Shown: positions 14,548 to 23,515, numbered from the stretch's first letter. The stretch is 64,000 nucleotides of DNA from Microbacterium faecale (GCF_014640975.1 NZ_BMHO01000001.1:754166-818165); one strand, 5' to 3'. The notes: generated from the sequence alone by a model not told the origin. Numbers and translations are program-made.

Positions 14548-16596
14548 CTACGCGTCGGTGGGGCCGCCGATGACGGGGGAGGCGCCGGTGGGGTTCTCCA
14601 TCGCTTCCACTTCGTCGACGTCGACCGCGGCGTGTTCGAACTGGCTCTGGTAGAGCCGCCAGTACGCGCCGCGGCGGGCGATGAGTGAGGTGTGGTTGCC
14701 CTGCTCGACGATGGACCCCTGTTCCATCACGAGGATGAGGTCGGCGTCGCGAATCGTCGACAGGCGGTGTGCGATCACAAACGAGGTGCGCCCCTCGCGC
14801 AGCGCCGCCATCGCCTTCTGGAGCAGCAACTCTGTGCGGGTGTCAACCGAGCTGGTGGCTTCGTCGAGGATGAGCACCTGCGGGCGCCGGACAAATGCGC
14901 GCGCGATCGTGATGAGCTGTCGCTCGCCGGCTGAGACGTTGGCGGCGTCCTCCTCGAGCAGGGTGTCGTATCCCTCGGGGAGCGAGTGCACGAACCGGTC
15001 AACATAGGTCGCCTCGGCCGCCGCATACACGTCGTCGTCGCTCGCCTGCTCGTTGCCGTAGCGGATGTTGTCGCGAATCGTGCCCGCGAACAGCCACGGA
15101 TCCTGCAGCACCATGCCTGTGCGTGACCGCAGATCGCCGCGGGTCATCTGCGCCACGTCCTGCCCATCGAGCAGGATCGCGCCGCCGTCGACCTCGTAGA
15201 ACCGCATCAGCAGGTTGACGAGCGTCGTCTTGCCAGCGCCCGTGGGGCCGACGATCGCGACCGTCTGGCCGGGCTCGACCCGGAAGGAGAGATCCTCAAT
15301 CAGCGGCTGATCGGCCGAGTAGCTGAACCGCACGTGCTCGAATTCGATCACGCCCGTTCCGTCGGCCGGCGCGGTGGGAGCATCCTCGGCATCCGGCTCC
15401 TGGTCTTCCTCGTCGAGCAGCGCGAACACGCGCTCGGCTGAGGCGGTTCCCGACTGCACGATCGGCAGCATGCCGCCCAACTCCGTGAGCGGCTGCGTGA
15501 ATTGCTGCGAGTACTGCACGAACGCCTGCACGTCGCCGATGCGGATCTGGCCGCCCGCGACCATCACGCCGCCGAGCACCGCGATGCCGGCGTAGGTGAG
15601 ATAGCCGACGAACTGCATCGACGGCATCATCACGCCCGAGAGGAACTGCGCCTTGAACGACGCCTGGAACAGCTCCTCGTTCTCTTCGCGGAACGCCTCG
15701 CGCATCGCCTCTTCGCGGCCGTAGACCTTCACGAGGGCGTGCCCGGAGAACGACTCCTCGACGCGCGAGTTCAGTCGACCGACCTTGCGCCACTGCGCCT
15801 GGAATGCCTTCTGCGACTTCGGGCCGATGACGCCCATGATCACGCCGATGAGCGGGATCGACACGAGCGCGACGAGCGCGAGCTGCCACGAGATCGTGAA
15901 CATCATGATCAGCACGCCGACGACGGTCAGCAATGACGTCAGCGCGCCGGATAGCGACTGCTGCAATGTCTGCGTCATGTTGTCGACGTCGTTCGTGACG
16001 CGGCTGATGAGCTCACCGCGCTGCACCTTGTCGAAGTGGCTCAGCGGCAGGCGGTTGACCTTCTCCTCGATCTGCTCGCGGACGCGCCACATCGTGCGCA
16101 CCATGATGACGTTGATGATGTAGCCCTGCAGCCACTGCAGCAACGATGAGGTGACGTAGATCGTCATCGCCCACAGCACGATCACGCGCAGGCGCTCGAA
16201 ATCGATGCCTGAGCCCGGTGAGAAGTCGTGCATCGCGCGCACCATGTTCGCGAACTCGTCCTGGCCCGCCGACTCCAGCGCGGCGACGACCTCGGCCTGG
16301 CTCATGCCCTCGAACTGCGCGCCGAACGTCGTCGACAACACGCCCTCGAACACGACGTTCGTCGCCTCGCCCAGCACCTTCGGCCCCGCCACCATGAGCA
16401 CGACGCCGATCGCGCCGAGCACGGAGGCGAAGATGAACGCCCACTTGTGGGGCTTCAGCAGCCCGAGGAAGCGCAGGAAGCTCGGCCAGAAGTCCTTCGG
16501 CTTCCCGCCCATCGCGCCCGGTTCGTCGGCGCCGGCGGCGATCATCGCCTCCTGAGCGGCCCGCTCCTCTTCGCGCTCGTCGACCTCGACGCTCAT
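14548..16596 (-). CDS. ABC exporter half-transporter, catalytically complete subunit
   Basis: A 682-residue fused membrane-ATPase protein: an acidic N-terminus, six predicted membrane helices (from WAFIFASVLGAIGVVLMVAGP on), then an ATPase domain with Walker A GPTGAGKTT, Walker B LILDEATSSVD with the catalytic Glu, and IAHRLSTI with the switch His. Its signature motif is altered (NVSAGERQL instead of LSGGQ). With the upstream subunit, whose own ATPase site is degenerate, this fits a heterodimeric multidrug or lipid exporter of the TM287/288 or TmrAB type, in which one site is weak. The ATG at 16596 overlaps the previous stop by 4 bases and has a GGGGG-type ribosome-binding site. The cargo is unknown. 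Confidence 0.9.
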   Translation of the reverse strand: MSVEVDEREEERAAQEAMIAAGADEPGAMGGKPKDFWPSFLRFLGLLKPHKWAFIFASVLGAIGVVLMVAGPKVLGEATNVVFEGVLSTTFGAQFEGMSQAEVVAALESAGQDEFANMVRAMHDFSPGSGIDFERLRVIVLWAMTIYVTSSLLQWLQGYIINVIMVRTMWRVREQIEEKVNRLPLSHFDKVQRGELISRVTNDVDNMTQTLQQSLSGALTSLLTVVGVLIMMFTISWQLALVALVSIPLIGVIMGVIGPKSQKAFQAQWRKVGRLNSRVEESFSGHALVKVYGREEAMREAFREENEELFQASFKAQFLSGVMMPSMQFVGYLTYAGIAVLGGVMVAGGQIRIGDVQAFVQYSQQFTQPLTELGGMLPIVQSGTASAERVFALLDEEDQEPDAEDAPTAPADGTGVIEFEHVRFSYSADQPLIEDLSFRVEPGQTVAIVGPTGAGKTTLVNLLMRFYEVDGGAILLDGQDVAQMTRGDLRSRTGMVLQDPWLFAGTIRDNIRYGNEQASDDDVYAAAEATYVDRFVHSLPEGYDTLLEEDAANVSAGERQLITIARAFVRRPQVLILDEATSSVDTRTELLLQKAMAALREGRTSFVIAHRLSTIRDADLILVMEQGSIVEQGNHTSLIARRGAYWRLYQSQFEHAAVDVDEVEAMENPTGASPVIGGPTDA

Positions 16597-18335
16597 GCCG
16601 TCACCCCCTTCTCCTCGGCGCCGCGTTGCGAGGCGATGATCTCGCGATACGTCTCGCTCGTCTCGATCAGCTCGTCGTGCGTGCCGAGGCCCGCGCTGCG
16701 GCCGTCGTCGAGCACGAGGATCCGATCGGCGTCGGTGATCGTCGATACGCGCTGGGCGACGACGATCTTCGTGACGTGCGGAAGCTCGCGCCACAGCGCC
16801 TGTCGCAGCCGGGCGTCGGTCGTCAGGTCGAGCGCCGAGAACGAGTCGTCGAAGACGAGGATGTCCGGCTGGTGGACGATCGCGCGCGCGATGGCGAGGC
16901 GCTGGCGCTGGCCGCCGGAGACGTTCGTGCCACCCTGCGCGATGCGGGTATCGAGCCCGTCGGGCTTGTCACGCACGAAGTCGGCGGCCTGCGCGATCTC
17001 GAGGGCATGCCACAGCTCCTCGTCGGTGGCGTCCTCGCGCCCGAACCGCAGGTTCGACGCGATGGTTCCCGTGAAGAGGAAGGGGCGCTGTGGCACGAGG
17101 CCGATGCCGCGCCACAGCACGTCGAGGTCGGCCTGCGTGACGTTGACGCCCTGCGCCGACACGGATCCGTCGGTGGCGTCGAACAGGCGCGGAATCAGCG
17201 AGATGAGCGTCGTCTTGCCCGCTCCCGTCGAGCCGATGATCGCGACGGTTTCGCCGGGGTCGGCGCGGAAGGAGATGTCGGACAGGACCGGCTTCTCGGC
17301 GCCCGGATACGTGAAGGAGACGTGGTCGAAGGCGACCTCGCCGCGCGTCGGCATCTCGCTCACGGGGGACTCGGGTTCGACGAGCGTCGTGCGGCTGTCG
17401 AGCACCTCTGAGATGCGCTCGGCGGAGACGGCCGCGCGAGGGATCATGATCGCCATGAAACTCGCCATCATGACGCCGCCGAGGATCTGACCGACGTACT
17501 GCATGAAGGCGAAGAGCGTGCCGATCTCGGTGTTGCCAGCCTCGATCTCGAGGCCACCGAACCAGACGACGCCGACGATCGTGACGTTGAGCACGAGCAT
17601 GACGAGCGGGAACATCAGCACGAAGAGGGATCCGACCTTGCGGCCGACGATCATGATGTCGGTGTTGGCCGCGCGGAAGCGCTGGGCCTCGATCTTCTCG
17701 CGCACGAACGCGCGCACGACCCGGACGCCCGTCAGCTGTTCGCGCATCACGCGGTTCACAGCGTCGATGCGCGTCTGGAACACCCGGAACAGCGGCACCA
17801 TGCGGCTGACGATGATTCCGGCGACGATGAGGAGCACCGGGATAGAGATGCCGAGGATCCAGCTGAGCCCGACGTCCTGTCGCAGGGCCATGATGATGCC
17901 GCCGATGGCCATCATGGGTGCCATGATGAGCATCGTCGCGCTCAAGACGGCGAGCATCTGCACCTGCTGCACGTCGTTCGTGTTGCGGGTGATGAGCGAC
18001 CCGGATCCGAACGCGCTGACCTCGCGCTCGCTGAACGAGCTGACCTTCGCGAAGACGTCGTGGCGGATGTCGCGGCCGAGCGCCATGGCGGCGCGGGCCG
18101 CGCAGAACGTCGCGACGATGGCCGCGAGGATCTGACCGAGCGCCACGACGAGCATCCAGAGGCCCGTGCGGACGATGTAGCCGACGTCGCCCTGCGTGAC
18201 GCCGGTGTCGATGAGGTCGGCGTTGAGCGTCGGGAGGAACAGTGCGGCAAGCGCCGACGCGAACTGGAAGACGAGCACGCCCACGAGAAGAAGCCGATAT
18301 CTGGAGAGATATCGGATGAGGAGTTTCAGGAGCAC
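16593..18335 (-). CDS. ABC exporter half-transporter, degenerate-site subunit
   Basis: A protein of about 580 residues with six predicted membrane helices and a C-terminal ATPase domain: Walker A GSTGAGKTT, signature NVSGGQRQR. Walker B reads LVFDDSFSALD, with Asp (D497) where the catalytic Glu should be, and the switch His is replaced by Gln (VAQRVSTI, Q528). These two changes mark the degenerate site of heterodimeric exporters; the partner gene, 4 bases overlapping downstream, is complete. The GTG at 18335 is chosen because similar proteins begin at this LLKLLIRYLSRYR segment and because longer versions start inside a stem-loop; no strong ribosome-binding site is visible. The upstream leader contains two perfect hairpins. 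Confidence 0.85.
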   Translation of the reverse strand: MLLKLLIRYLSRYRLLLVGVLVFQFASALAALFLPTLNADLIDTGVTQGDVGYIVRTGLWMLVVALGQILAAIVATFCAARAAMALGRDIRHDVFAKVSSFSEREVSAFGSGSLITRNTNDVQQVQMLAVLSATMLIMAPMMAIGGIIMALRQDVGLSWILGISIPVLLIVAGIIVSRMVPLFRVFQTRIDAVNRVMREQLTGVRVVRAFVREKIEAQRFRAANTDIMIVGRKVGSLFVLMFPLVMLVLNVTIVGVVWFGGLEIEAGNTEIGTLFAFMQYVGQILGGVMMASFMAIMIPRAAVSAERISEVLDSRTTLVEPESPVSEMPTRGEVAFDHVSFTYPGAEKPVLSDISFRADPGETVAIIGSTGAGKTTLISLIPRLFDATDGSVSAQGVNVTQADLDVLWRGIGLVPQRPFLFTGTIASNLRFGREDATDEELWHALEIAQAADFVRDKPDGLDTRIAQGGTNVSGGQRQRLAIARAIVHQPDILVFDDSFSALDLTTDARLRQALWRELPHVTKIVVAQRVSTITDADRILVLDDGRSAGLGTHDELIETSETYREIIASQRGAEEKGVTA

Positions 18336-18362
18336 GCGTGAAATCCAACCACCTTGCCCCGA

Positions 18363-18408
18363 CACACGAAAGTGTGGCGGGCAAATTCCTGACAAAGGTC
18401 AGGAATTT
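18363..18408 (-). promoter_or_regulatory. Two consecutive stem-loops between the carboxypeptidase and ABC exporter genes
   Basis: AAATTCCTGAC (18383-18393) pairs perfectly with GTCAGGAATTT (18398-18408) around a 4-base loop, its outer end touching the carboxypeptidase stop codon. Next comes CACAC-GAAA-GTGTG (18363-18376). Both lie 28-73 bases before the exporter start. The first may be a terminator, an attenuator or an operator palindrome; it is followed on the minus strand by only TTT, so termination is not certain. Confidence 0.6.
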
Positions 18409-20339
18409 CAGGCCCCCAGGCCGAGCAGTTCCAGCGGGTGGGTGAGACGCCACTCGAGGCTGGGACGCGGCAGTTCCTCGGTCGTGATGAGGTCCACCTC
18501 GGCCGAATCGAGCCCGCCCGACACCGTGATCGTCCCGACCGTCGCGCCCGCGGCGTCGCCGAGATCGACATCGACGTCGGTCTCGATCTCCGCTTCCTCG
18601 CCGCTCCAGAGCGTCAGCTCGGCGGTGTCGGCGACGACGACATCCGTCTGCCCGCCCCACTCCGTCGTGACGGTGGCGATGACCGTGCCCTCGCCGACGG
18701 CGTCGACCGGCTGCAGTGCCAGAGTGACGGCGTCGAGCACGTCGCGGGTCGTGCTCGCCTGCAGGTCGCGATCGGCCTGGCCCATGACGACCGTGTACAC
18801 GCGCACGGGGTCCTCGGAATCGACGAACTCGATGTCCTTCGCCGTCATCAGGTTGTAGCTGACGATGTTCCACTCGTCGAGGTGGCCGGTCTTGATGCCG
18901 ACGATGCCGTTCTCGCCCATGAGCGGGTTCGAGTTCTCGACGAGGCCAGGGCCCGGCATCTCGACCTCTTCCTGCGCGACGATCTCGGCGACGACGGGGT
19001 GCTGCATCGCGATCTGCGCGACGCGCACCATGTCCTCCGCCGTGGACTGGTTCTCGGGGCTGATACCGGTGGCATCGACGACGAGGGTGTCTTCGAGGCC
19101 GTTGTCCTGCAGCCACGCGATCGCGTCACCGAGATAGGCGTTGCGGTCGAACTCCCAGAGGTCGTCGACGAGTTTGTTCGCGTAGTTGCCCGCGGATCCC
19201 ATGAGGATCCCCTCGAGCAGCTGTCGGTACGAGAGGATGCCGCCGATCGGCACGTCCAGAGCCGACTCGTTCTGGAAGCGGAGATTATCGGCCTGCTGCT
19301 GGTCGAGGTAGCCGAACTCATACACCGGGCCGTCCTCGCCCAGCTCGAGCGGCTGACGCTCGAGGAGCGTCATGACCGTGATGACCTTCGTCAGGCTCGC
19401 CATCGGAGCGGGGTCGAGCCTGGTGTCCTCCTCCGCGGAGGTCACGATTCCGTCCACGCCCTCGACGAGGATCGCGCTCTGCCCCTCGACCGGCCACGGC
19501 ACATCGAGCGCTGGGCCGACGGGGGTGTCCGGCGCCTTCGCGGACATCGTCGGAGCCACGTTGTCGAGCGGCCAGACGGCGAAGGCGACGACGTAGACGA
19601 CCGCGAGCACGATCGCCGTGAAGATGGGGGCGAGGATCGCCCCGACCCACCGGCGTCGACGCCGTTGCGTCAGAGCGACCGGCGCGCCGACGACCGGCGT
19701 CTGACCGGTCGCGACGTTCTCCGCCGTCAGCCAGGCGAGCGCCTGCTCTGTCTGGTTGCCGTCGTGGCGGGGGACGTACGCCGTCTTCACCGCGGTCGGC
19801 TGCTGCTGATCGGCGGGCACAGGGTCCTCCTCGGCGGGCGGAGGCCCGTCGTCATCGGTCTCGGAAGCGCGGGTGACGTCCGCATCGGCGGCGGCATCGG
19901 CGGCGGCGACGATCGGCAGGGGACCGGCCACGGTCGGCGGTTCCTGGGGCGCCGGCGGCGGCACGATTGCGATCGCCTGCGTCGCTGTCCCGAGCATCTC
20001 CTCGAGGTCGCGTTCGGGCGTCGCGCTCCGCCGTCGGAATCCGCTGAACATTTCGGCGATGACCCGCACCGAGTCCGTCTGCGGGGGCGCCGACTGCCCC
20101 GGATCCGCCGCGCCGCCGTCCTCGCGGTCGTCGTCGGCATCTTCTTCGTCGTCGTCCTGCGCGGGTGTGCCGAACAGGCCCGCGATCATCGTCCCGGTGT
20201 CCGCGGGCGGCTCCGGATCGGCGGCGTCCTCGGCAGGGGCGGGATCCTGCGGGCGATCGGTGTCGGAGTCGCGGGCGTCGTCGACGGAGTCGAGCGAACG
20301 CTCGTCGTCGCGCTCGCCGGGCTTCTCGTCACTCGTCAC
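18408..20339 (-). CDS. D-alanyl-D-alanine carboxypeptidase family protein (peptidase S11)
   Basis: A 643-residue membrane protein of the penicillin-binding-protein-5 family, which trims the terminal D-Ala of peptidoglycan peptides. Residues 1-225 are acidic, Pro/Ala-rich and cytoplasmic; RRRRR plus a hydrophobic helix (about 231-256) anchor it, and the extracellular domain follows. The nucleophile motif SxxK is S315-L-T-K318 and the KTG motif is present as GIKTGHLDEW. The S-x-N motif, expected as SGN or SAN, aligns by eye to A383-G384-N385, so its Ser may be lost, although a Ser sits next to it (S382). GTG at 20339 is the start. The long cytoplasmic extension is unusual for the family. Confidence 0.85.
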   Translation of the reverse strand: MTSDEKPGERDDERSLDSVDDARDSDTDRPQDPAPAEDAADPEPPADTGTMIAGLFGTPAQDDDEEDADDDREDGGAADPGQSAPPQTDSVRVIAEMFSGFRRRSATPERDLEEMLGTATQAIAIVPPPAPQEPPTVAGPLPIVAAADAAADADVTRASETDDDGPPPAEEDPVPADQQQPTAVKTAYVPRHDGNQTEQALAWLTAENVATGQTPVVGAPVALTQRRRRRWVGAILAPIFTAIVLAVVYVVAFAVWPLDNVAPTMSAKAPDTPVGPALDVPWPVEGQSAILVEGVDGIVTSAEEDTRLDPAPMASLTKVITVMTLLERQPLELGEDGPVYEFGYLDQQQADNLRFQNESALDVPIGGILSYRQLLEGILMGSAGNYANKLVDDLWEFDRNAYLGDAIAWLQDNGLEDTLVVDATGISPENQSTAEDMVRVAQIAMQHPVVAEIVAQEEVEMPGPGLVENSNPLMGENGIVGIKTGHLDEWNIVSYNLMTAKDIEFVDSEDPVRVYTVVMGQADRDLQASTTRDVLDAVTLALQPVDAVGEGTVIATVTTEWGGQTDVVVADTAELTLWSGEEAEIETDVDVDLGDAAGATVGTITVSGGLDSAEVDLITTEELPRPSLEWRLTHPLELLGLGA

Positions 20340-20411
20340 GCCGTCAATTTACTTGATGAGACCGGGGGATCCCCCGCAGAAACGGGGGAAGCTGCTCACG
20401 ATCCGATGACA

Positions 20412-20441
20412 TTGTGTCCACGCGGCTGATGTGCCTATACT
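20412..20441 (+). promoter_or_regulatory. Promoter of the thiamine-transporter operon
   Basis: A -35 like TTGTGT (20412-20417) and a perfect -10 TATACT (20436-20441) are 18 bases apart. The expected transcript start, near 20448, coincides with a small perfect hairpin CGAGGT-GATT-ACCTCG (20450-20465), which is upstream of the riboswitch. Confidence 0.65.
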
Positions 20442-20489
20442 CGGCCCGCCGAGGTGATTACCTCGCCTGCCGCATCGAATGATGCCGTA

Positions 20490-20583
20490 GCACCCACGGG
20501 AGTCCGAGAAGCCGGGCTGAGAGGGCGCGAGCCGCGCGCCGACCGTCGTACCTGATCCGGATAATGCCGGCGCAGGAAGGAGA
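20490..20583 (+). ncRNA. TPP riboswitch (thi box)
   Basis: The leader carries the conserved thi-box elements in order: CACGGGAGTCC, GGCTGAGAGGGCG, CGACCGT, ACCTGATCCGGATAATGCCG and GCGCAGGAAGG. These form the five-stem thiamine-pyrophosphate aptamer. The 3' end contains the AAGGAG ribosome-binding site of the next gene, which starts at 20589, so control is probably by hiding the ribosome-binding site when TPP is bound. It confirms that the following three genes handle thiamine or its pyrimidine precursor. Confidence 0.93.
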
Positions 20584-20588
20584 ACATC

Positions 20589-21215
20589 ATGTCGTCGTCC
20601 GTTCCTTCGAAGCGGCGCTACACCTGGCGTGTCGTGGATATCGTCGTGGCCAGTGTCGTGGGCGTCGCCGCCGGCGTCGTGTTCTGGCTGTGGGGCCAGG
20701 CCTGGCCGGCGCTCGACAGCCTCCTCTCGTTCACCCCGGGCCTGTCGGGTCTGCTCGCCGGAGGCTGGCTCTTCGCCGGCGTGCTCGGCGGCCTCATCAT
20801 CCGCAAGCCGGGCGCCGCGTTGTACACGGAGATCGTGGCGTCGGTCGTGTCGATGCTCGTCGGCACCCAGTGGGGCTTCTCGACCTTCCTCTGGGGGGTC
20901 ATCCAGGGCATCGGTGCCGAGCTCGGCTTCGCGATCCTTGCCTACGCCAACTGGCGCCTGCTCGGTGCGCTCGCGTCCGGGGCGCTCGCGGGCGTCACGA
21001 CGGCGATCCTCGACACGAACTTCTCGTCCGTCGCCGCGCTCGCCTTCGAAGTGCGCATGGTCTACGCGGCCGGCGCCGTCGTGTCCGGCATCATCCTTGC
21101 CGGACTCGTCTCGCTGCTGCTCACGCGTGCGCTCGCCGCGACGGGCGCGCTCGACAGATTCGCCTCGGGTCGAGAGGCGCGAAGGCGAAGCGCGGCGACC
21201 GTCGATTCAGCGTGA
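20589..21215 (+). CDS. ykoE: ECF-type thiamine precursor transporter, substrate-binding (S) component YkoE
   Basis: A 208-residue membrane protein with five or six hydrophobic segments, of the YkoE family (RYTWRVVDIVVASVVGVAAG, then LSGLLAGGWLFAGVLGGLI and KPGAALYTEIVAS are typical). YkoE binds hydroxymethylpyrimidine or thiamine in an energy-coupling-factor importer. The gene is directly under a TPP riboswitch, and the ribosome-binding site AAGGAG lies within the riboswitch. The stop overlaps the GTG start of the ATPase gene by 4 bases, so the three subunits are made together. Confidence 0.9.
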   Translation: MSSSVPSKRRYTWRVVDIVVASVVGVAAGVVFWLWGQAWPALDSLLSFTPGLSGLLAGGWLFAGVLGGLIIRKPGAALYTEIVASVVSMLVGTQWGFSTFLWGVIQGIGAELGFAILAYANWRLLGALASGALAGVTTAILDTNFSSVAALAFEVRMVYAAGAVVSGIILAGLVSLLLTRALAATGALDRFASGREARRRSAATVDSA

Positions 21216-22675
21216 CCGCGCGGGTCGAGGCGCGCGGCTGGGGCTGGCGCCACGCGGGCCGGGACAGCTGGGCCGTCTCGGATGTCGACCTCGTCATCGA
21301 GCCGGGGGAGCGCGTGCTGCTGCTCGGCGCGAGCGGTGCGGGTAAGTCGACCCTGCTGCGCGGTATCGCGGGCGTGCTCGGCGATGAGGAGGACGGCGAC
21401 CAGTCGGGCGAGCTCCTCGTCGACGGGGTCCGCCCGGCTCACGCGCGGGGGCGCGCGGGACTCGTGCTGCAGGATCCGGATGCGCAGGTGATTCTCGCCC
21501 GCGTGGGCGACGACGTCGCGTTCGGATGCGAGAACCTCGGCGTGCCGCGCGACGAGATCTGGCGCCGCGTGCCGCGCGCGCTCGACGATGTCGGGCTGGA
21601 GGTGCCGCTCGATCACCCGACCACGCGGCTTTCCGGCGGGCAGAAGCAGCGCCTCGCTCTCGCGGGCGTTCTCGCGATGCAGCCCGGCCTGCTCCTGCTC
21701 GACGAGCCGACCGCCAACCTCGATCCGGACGGCGCCCAGTCCGTGCGCGACTCGGTCGTCGCGGCCGCCGCGCGGACGGGCGCCACGCTGGTCGTCGTCG
21801 AGCACCGCGTCGACCTGTGGATCGATCACATCGACCGCGTCGTCGTCCTCGGCGCCGAGGGGGGAGTAATCGCCGACGGACCCCCCGAACGGGTCTTCGC
21901 GGCGCACAGCACGACGCTCACCGACGCGGGCGTGTGGGTGCCCGGCGTCGCGCCCGTCGTGCCGCGAACCGCGCCGACGGGCGCGCCGACGTCGCTGCTC
22001 ACCTCGGACGACCTCGCGGTCGGCCGTCGGTCGTTCGGCGCCAAGCGCGCGCAGGCCGTCGCCACGGGGATCCGCTTCGACGCGCTCTCCGGACGAGCCC
22101 TCGCCGTCGTCGGCCCGAATGGGGCTGGGAAGTCGACGTTCGCCGCGACCATCGCCGGCCTCATTCCGCCCGCGGCTGGCCACCTCACCGCGTCCGCGGC
22201 GCTCGCCGCGGGCGCCGCCGGGCCGCCCCACGACTGGACCTCGCGCCAGCTGCTGACCCGCATCGGCATGCTCTTCCAGACGCCGGAGCATCAGCTGCTG
22301 ACCGGGACCGTGCGCGCTGAGCTCGAGGTCGGCTCGCGCGCGCTCGGCACGGAACCGGGCCGGCTCGCCGGCGAGGTCGACGACCTGCTGCACCGACTGC
22401 GCCTCACTGATCTGGCCGACGCGAACCCGTTCACGCTCTCGGGCGGGGAGAAGCGCCGGCTCACCGTCGCGGCCTCGCTCATCACGCGTCCGCGACTCCT
22501 CGTGCTCGACGAGCCGACCTACGGTCAGGATGCCCGTACATGGCGCGAGCTCGCGGCCCTGCTCGACGAGGTGAGGGGTGGTGGCACGAGCCTCGTGATC
22601 GCCACGCACGACCGCCCCCTCGTCGACGCGCTGGCGGACGACGTGCTCACGATCGGTCAGGCGGTGCCGGCGTGA
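21212..22675 (+). CDS. ykoD: ECF transporter dual ATPase (YkoD type)
   Basis: A 487-residue protein with two ABC ATPase domains in tandem. The first has Walker A GASGAGKST, signature RLSGGQKQRL and Walker B LLLLDEPTANLD; the second has GPNGAGKST, TLSGGEKRRL and LLVLDEPTYGQD. A single protein therefore replaces the EcfA/EcfA' pair, as in the Bacillus YkoEDC system. It powers uptake of the YkoE substrate. GTG at 21212 overlaps the ykoE stop (GTGA). The downstream T-component gene also starts within the last codons of this gene. Confidence 0.92.
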   Translation: MTARVEARGWGWRHAGRDSWAVSDVDLVIEPGERVLLLGASGAGKSTLLRGIAGVLGDEEDGDQSGELLVDGVRPAHARGRAGLVLQDPDAQVILARVGDDVAFGCENLGVPRDEIWRRVPRALDDVGLEVPLDHPTTRLSGGQKQRLALAGVLAMQPGLLLLDEPTANLDPDGAQSVRDSVVAAAARTGATLVVVEHRVDLWIDHIDRVVVLGAEGGVIADGPPERVFAAHSTTLTDAGVWVPGVAPVVPRTAPTGAPTSLLTSDDLAVGRRSFGAKRAQAVATGIRFDALSGRALAVVGPNGAGKSTFAATIAGLIPPAAGHLTASAALAAGAAGPPHDWTSRQLLTRIGMLFQTPEHQLLTGTVRAELEVGSRALGTEPGRLAGEVDDLLHRLRLTDLADANPFTLSGGEKRRLTVAASLITRPRLLVLDEPTYGQDARTWRELAALLDEVRGGGTSLVIATHDRPLVDALADDVLTIGQAVPA

Positions 22676-23457
22676 GCATCATTACCCTCGACGTGCGGCG
22701 CTCGCCGCTGGGACGCCTCAACGCCGTCGCGAAGCTCACGGCCGCCCTCACGATCGGCATCGTGCTGCTGCTGTCGATCGACCCCGTCTCCGCGGGCGTC
22801 TCGTTCGCGCTCACCTGCGCGCTGCTGCCGTTCGCGCGGCTGAGCTTTCGCGACCTGTGGCTACGCGTGTGGCCGATCGCCGCCTCGGCGCTCATCGCGT
22901 CGCTCGCGACCGCGCTGTACGGCCGCGAGAGCGGATCCGTGTATTTCGAGTGGGGCCTGCTGCGCATCAGCGACGGATCCCTCATGCTCGCCGGCGCGAT
23001 CTTCTTGCGCGTGCTCGCGATCGCGGTGCCGTCGGTCGTGCTGTTCGCGACGACGGATCCGACGGATCTCGCCGACGCGCTCGCTCAGCTGGTGCGGCTG
23101 CCCGCGCGATTCGTGCTCGGGGCGCTCGCGGGGCTGCGCCTCGTCGGGCTGCTCATCGATGACTGGCGCGAACTCGCGATGGCGCGTCGTGCGCGCGGCG
23201 TCGCCGACACAGGCCGAATCCGTCGGTTCGCGGGGCAGACGTTCGCGCTGTTCGTCCTCGCGATCCGCCGCGGGACGAAGCTCGCCACCGCGATGGAGGC
23301 ACGAGGCTTCGGCACGCGCATCCGGCGCACCTGGGCGCGGCCCTCGACCCTGCGCGCCGGCGACGCGCTGCTGGTGCTCATCGCGGTCGCGGTCGCCGCG
23401 GCATCTGTGACGGCCTCGGTCGCGACCGGCGCGTGGACGCCCGTCACGGGGCTGTAG
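22672..23457 (+). CDS. ykoC: ECF transporter transmembrane (T) component (YkoC type)
   Basis: A 261-residue membrane protein of the CbiQ/EcfT family. Hydrophobic segments alternate with the conserved cytoplasmic coupling helices, seen as MARRARGV and the C-terminal AMEARGFGTR (A-R-G motifs that contact the ATPases). It couples the dual ATPase to YkoE. GTG at 22672 overlaps the previous stop by 4 bases and completes the riboswitch-controlled ykoEDC operon. A short palindrome, CCTCGTAACGAGG, lies 46 bases after the stop. Confidence 0.9.
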   Translation: MSIITLDVRRSPLGRLNAVAKLTAALTIGIVLLLSIDPVSAGVSFALTCALLPFARLSFRDLWLRVWPIAASALIASLATALYGRESGSVYFEWGLLRISDGSLMLAGAIFLRVLAIAVPSVVLFATTDPTDLADALAQLVRLPARFVLGALAGLRLVGLLIDDWRELAMARRARGVADTGRIRRFAGQTFALFVLAIRRGTKLATAMEARGFGTRIRRTWARPSTLRAGDALLVLIAVAVAAASVTASVATGAWTPVTGL

Positions 23458-23490
23458 CTGCCCGACACCTCCGGGCCACATTCCTCAGGC

Positions 23491-23515
23491 TATTAATATA
23501 CTCCTCGTAACGAGG
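23491..23515 (+). promoter_or_regulatory. AT-rich promoter-like element and palindrome before the LuxR-family regulator
   Basis: TATTAATATACT (23491-23502) contains overlapping -10 like hexamers, rare in this GC-rich DNA, and touches a 13-base perfect palindrome CCTCGT-A-ACGAGG (23503-23515). It lies 36 bases before the ATG at 23551. It could be promoter plus operator; no good -35 was found. Confidence 0.45.

Noticed and set aside
18438..20429. Open frame of 663 codons antisense to the carboxypeptidase gene
   Set aside because: Arg/Gly/Asp-rich shadow without domain motifs; the minus strand carries SxxK and KTG.
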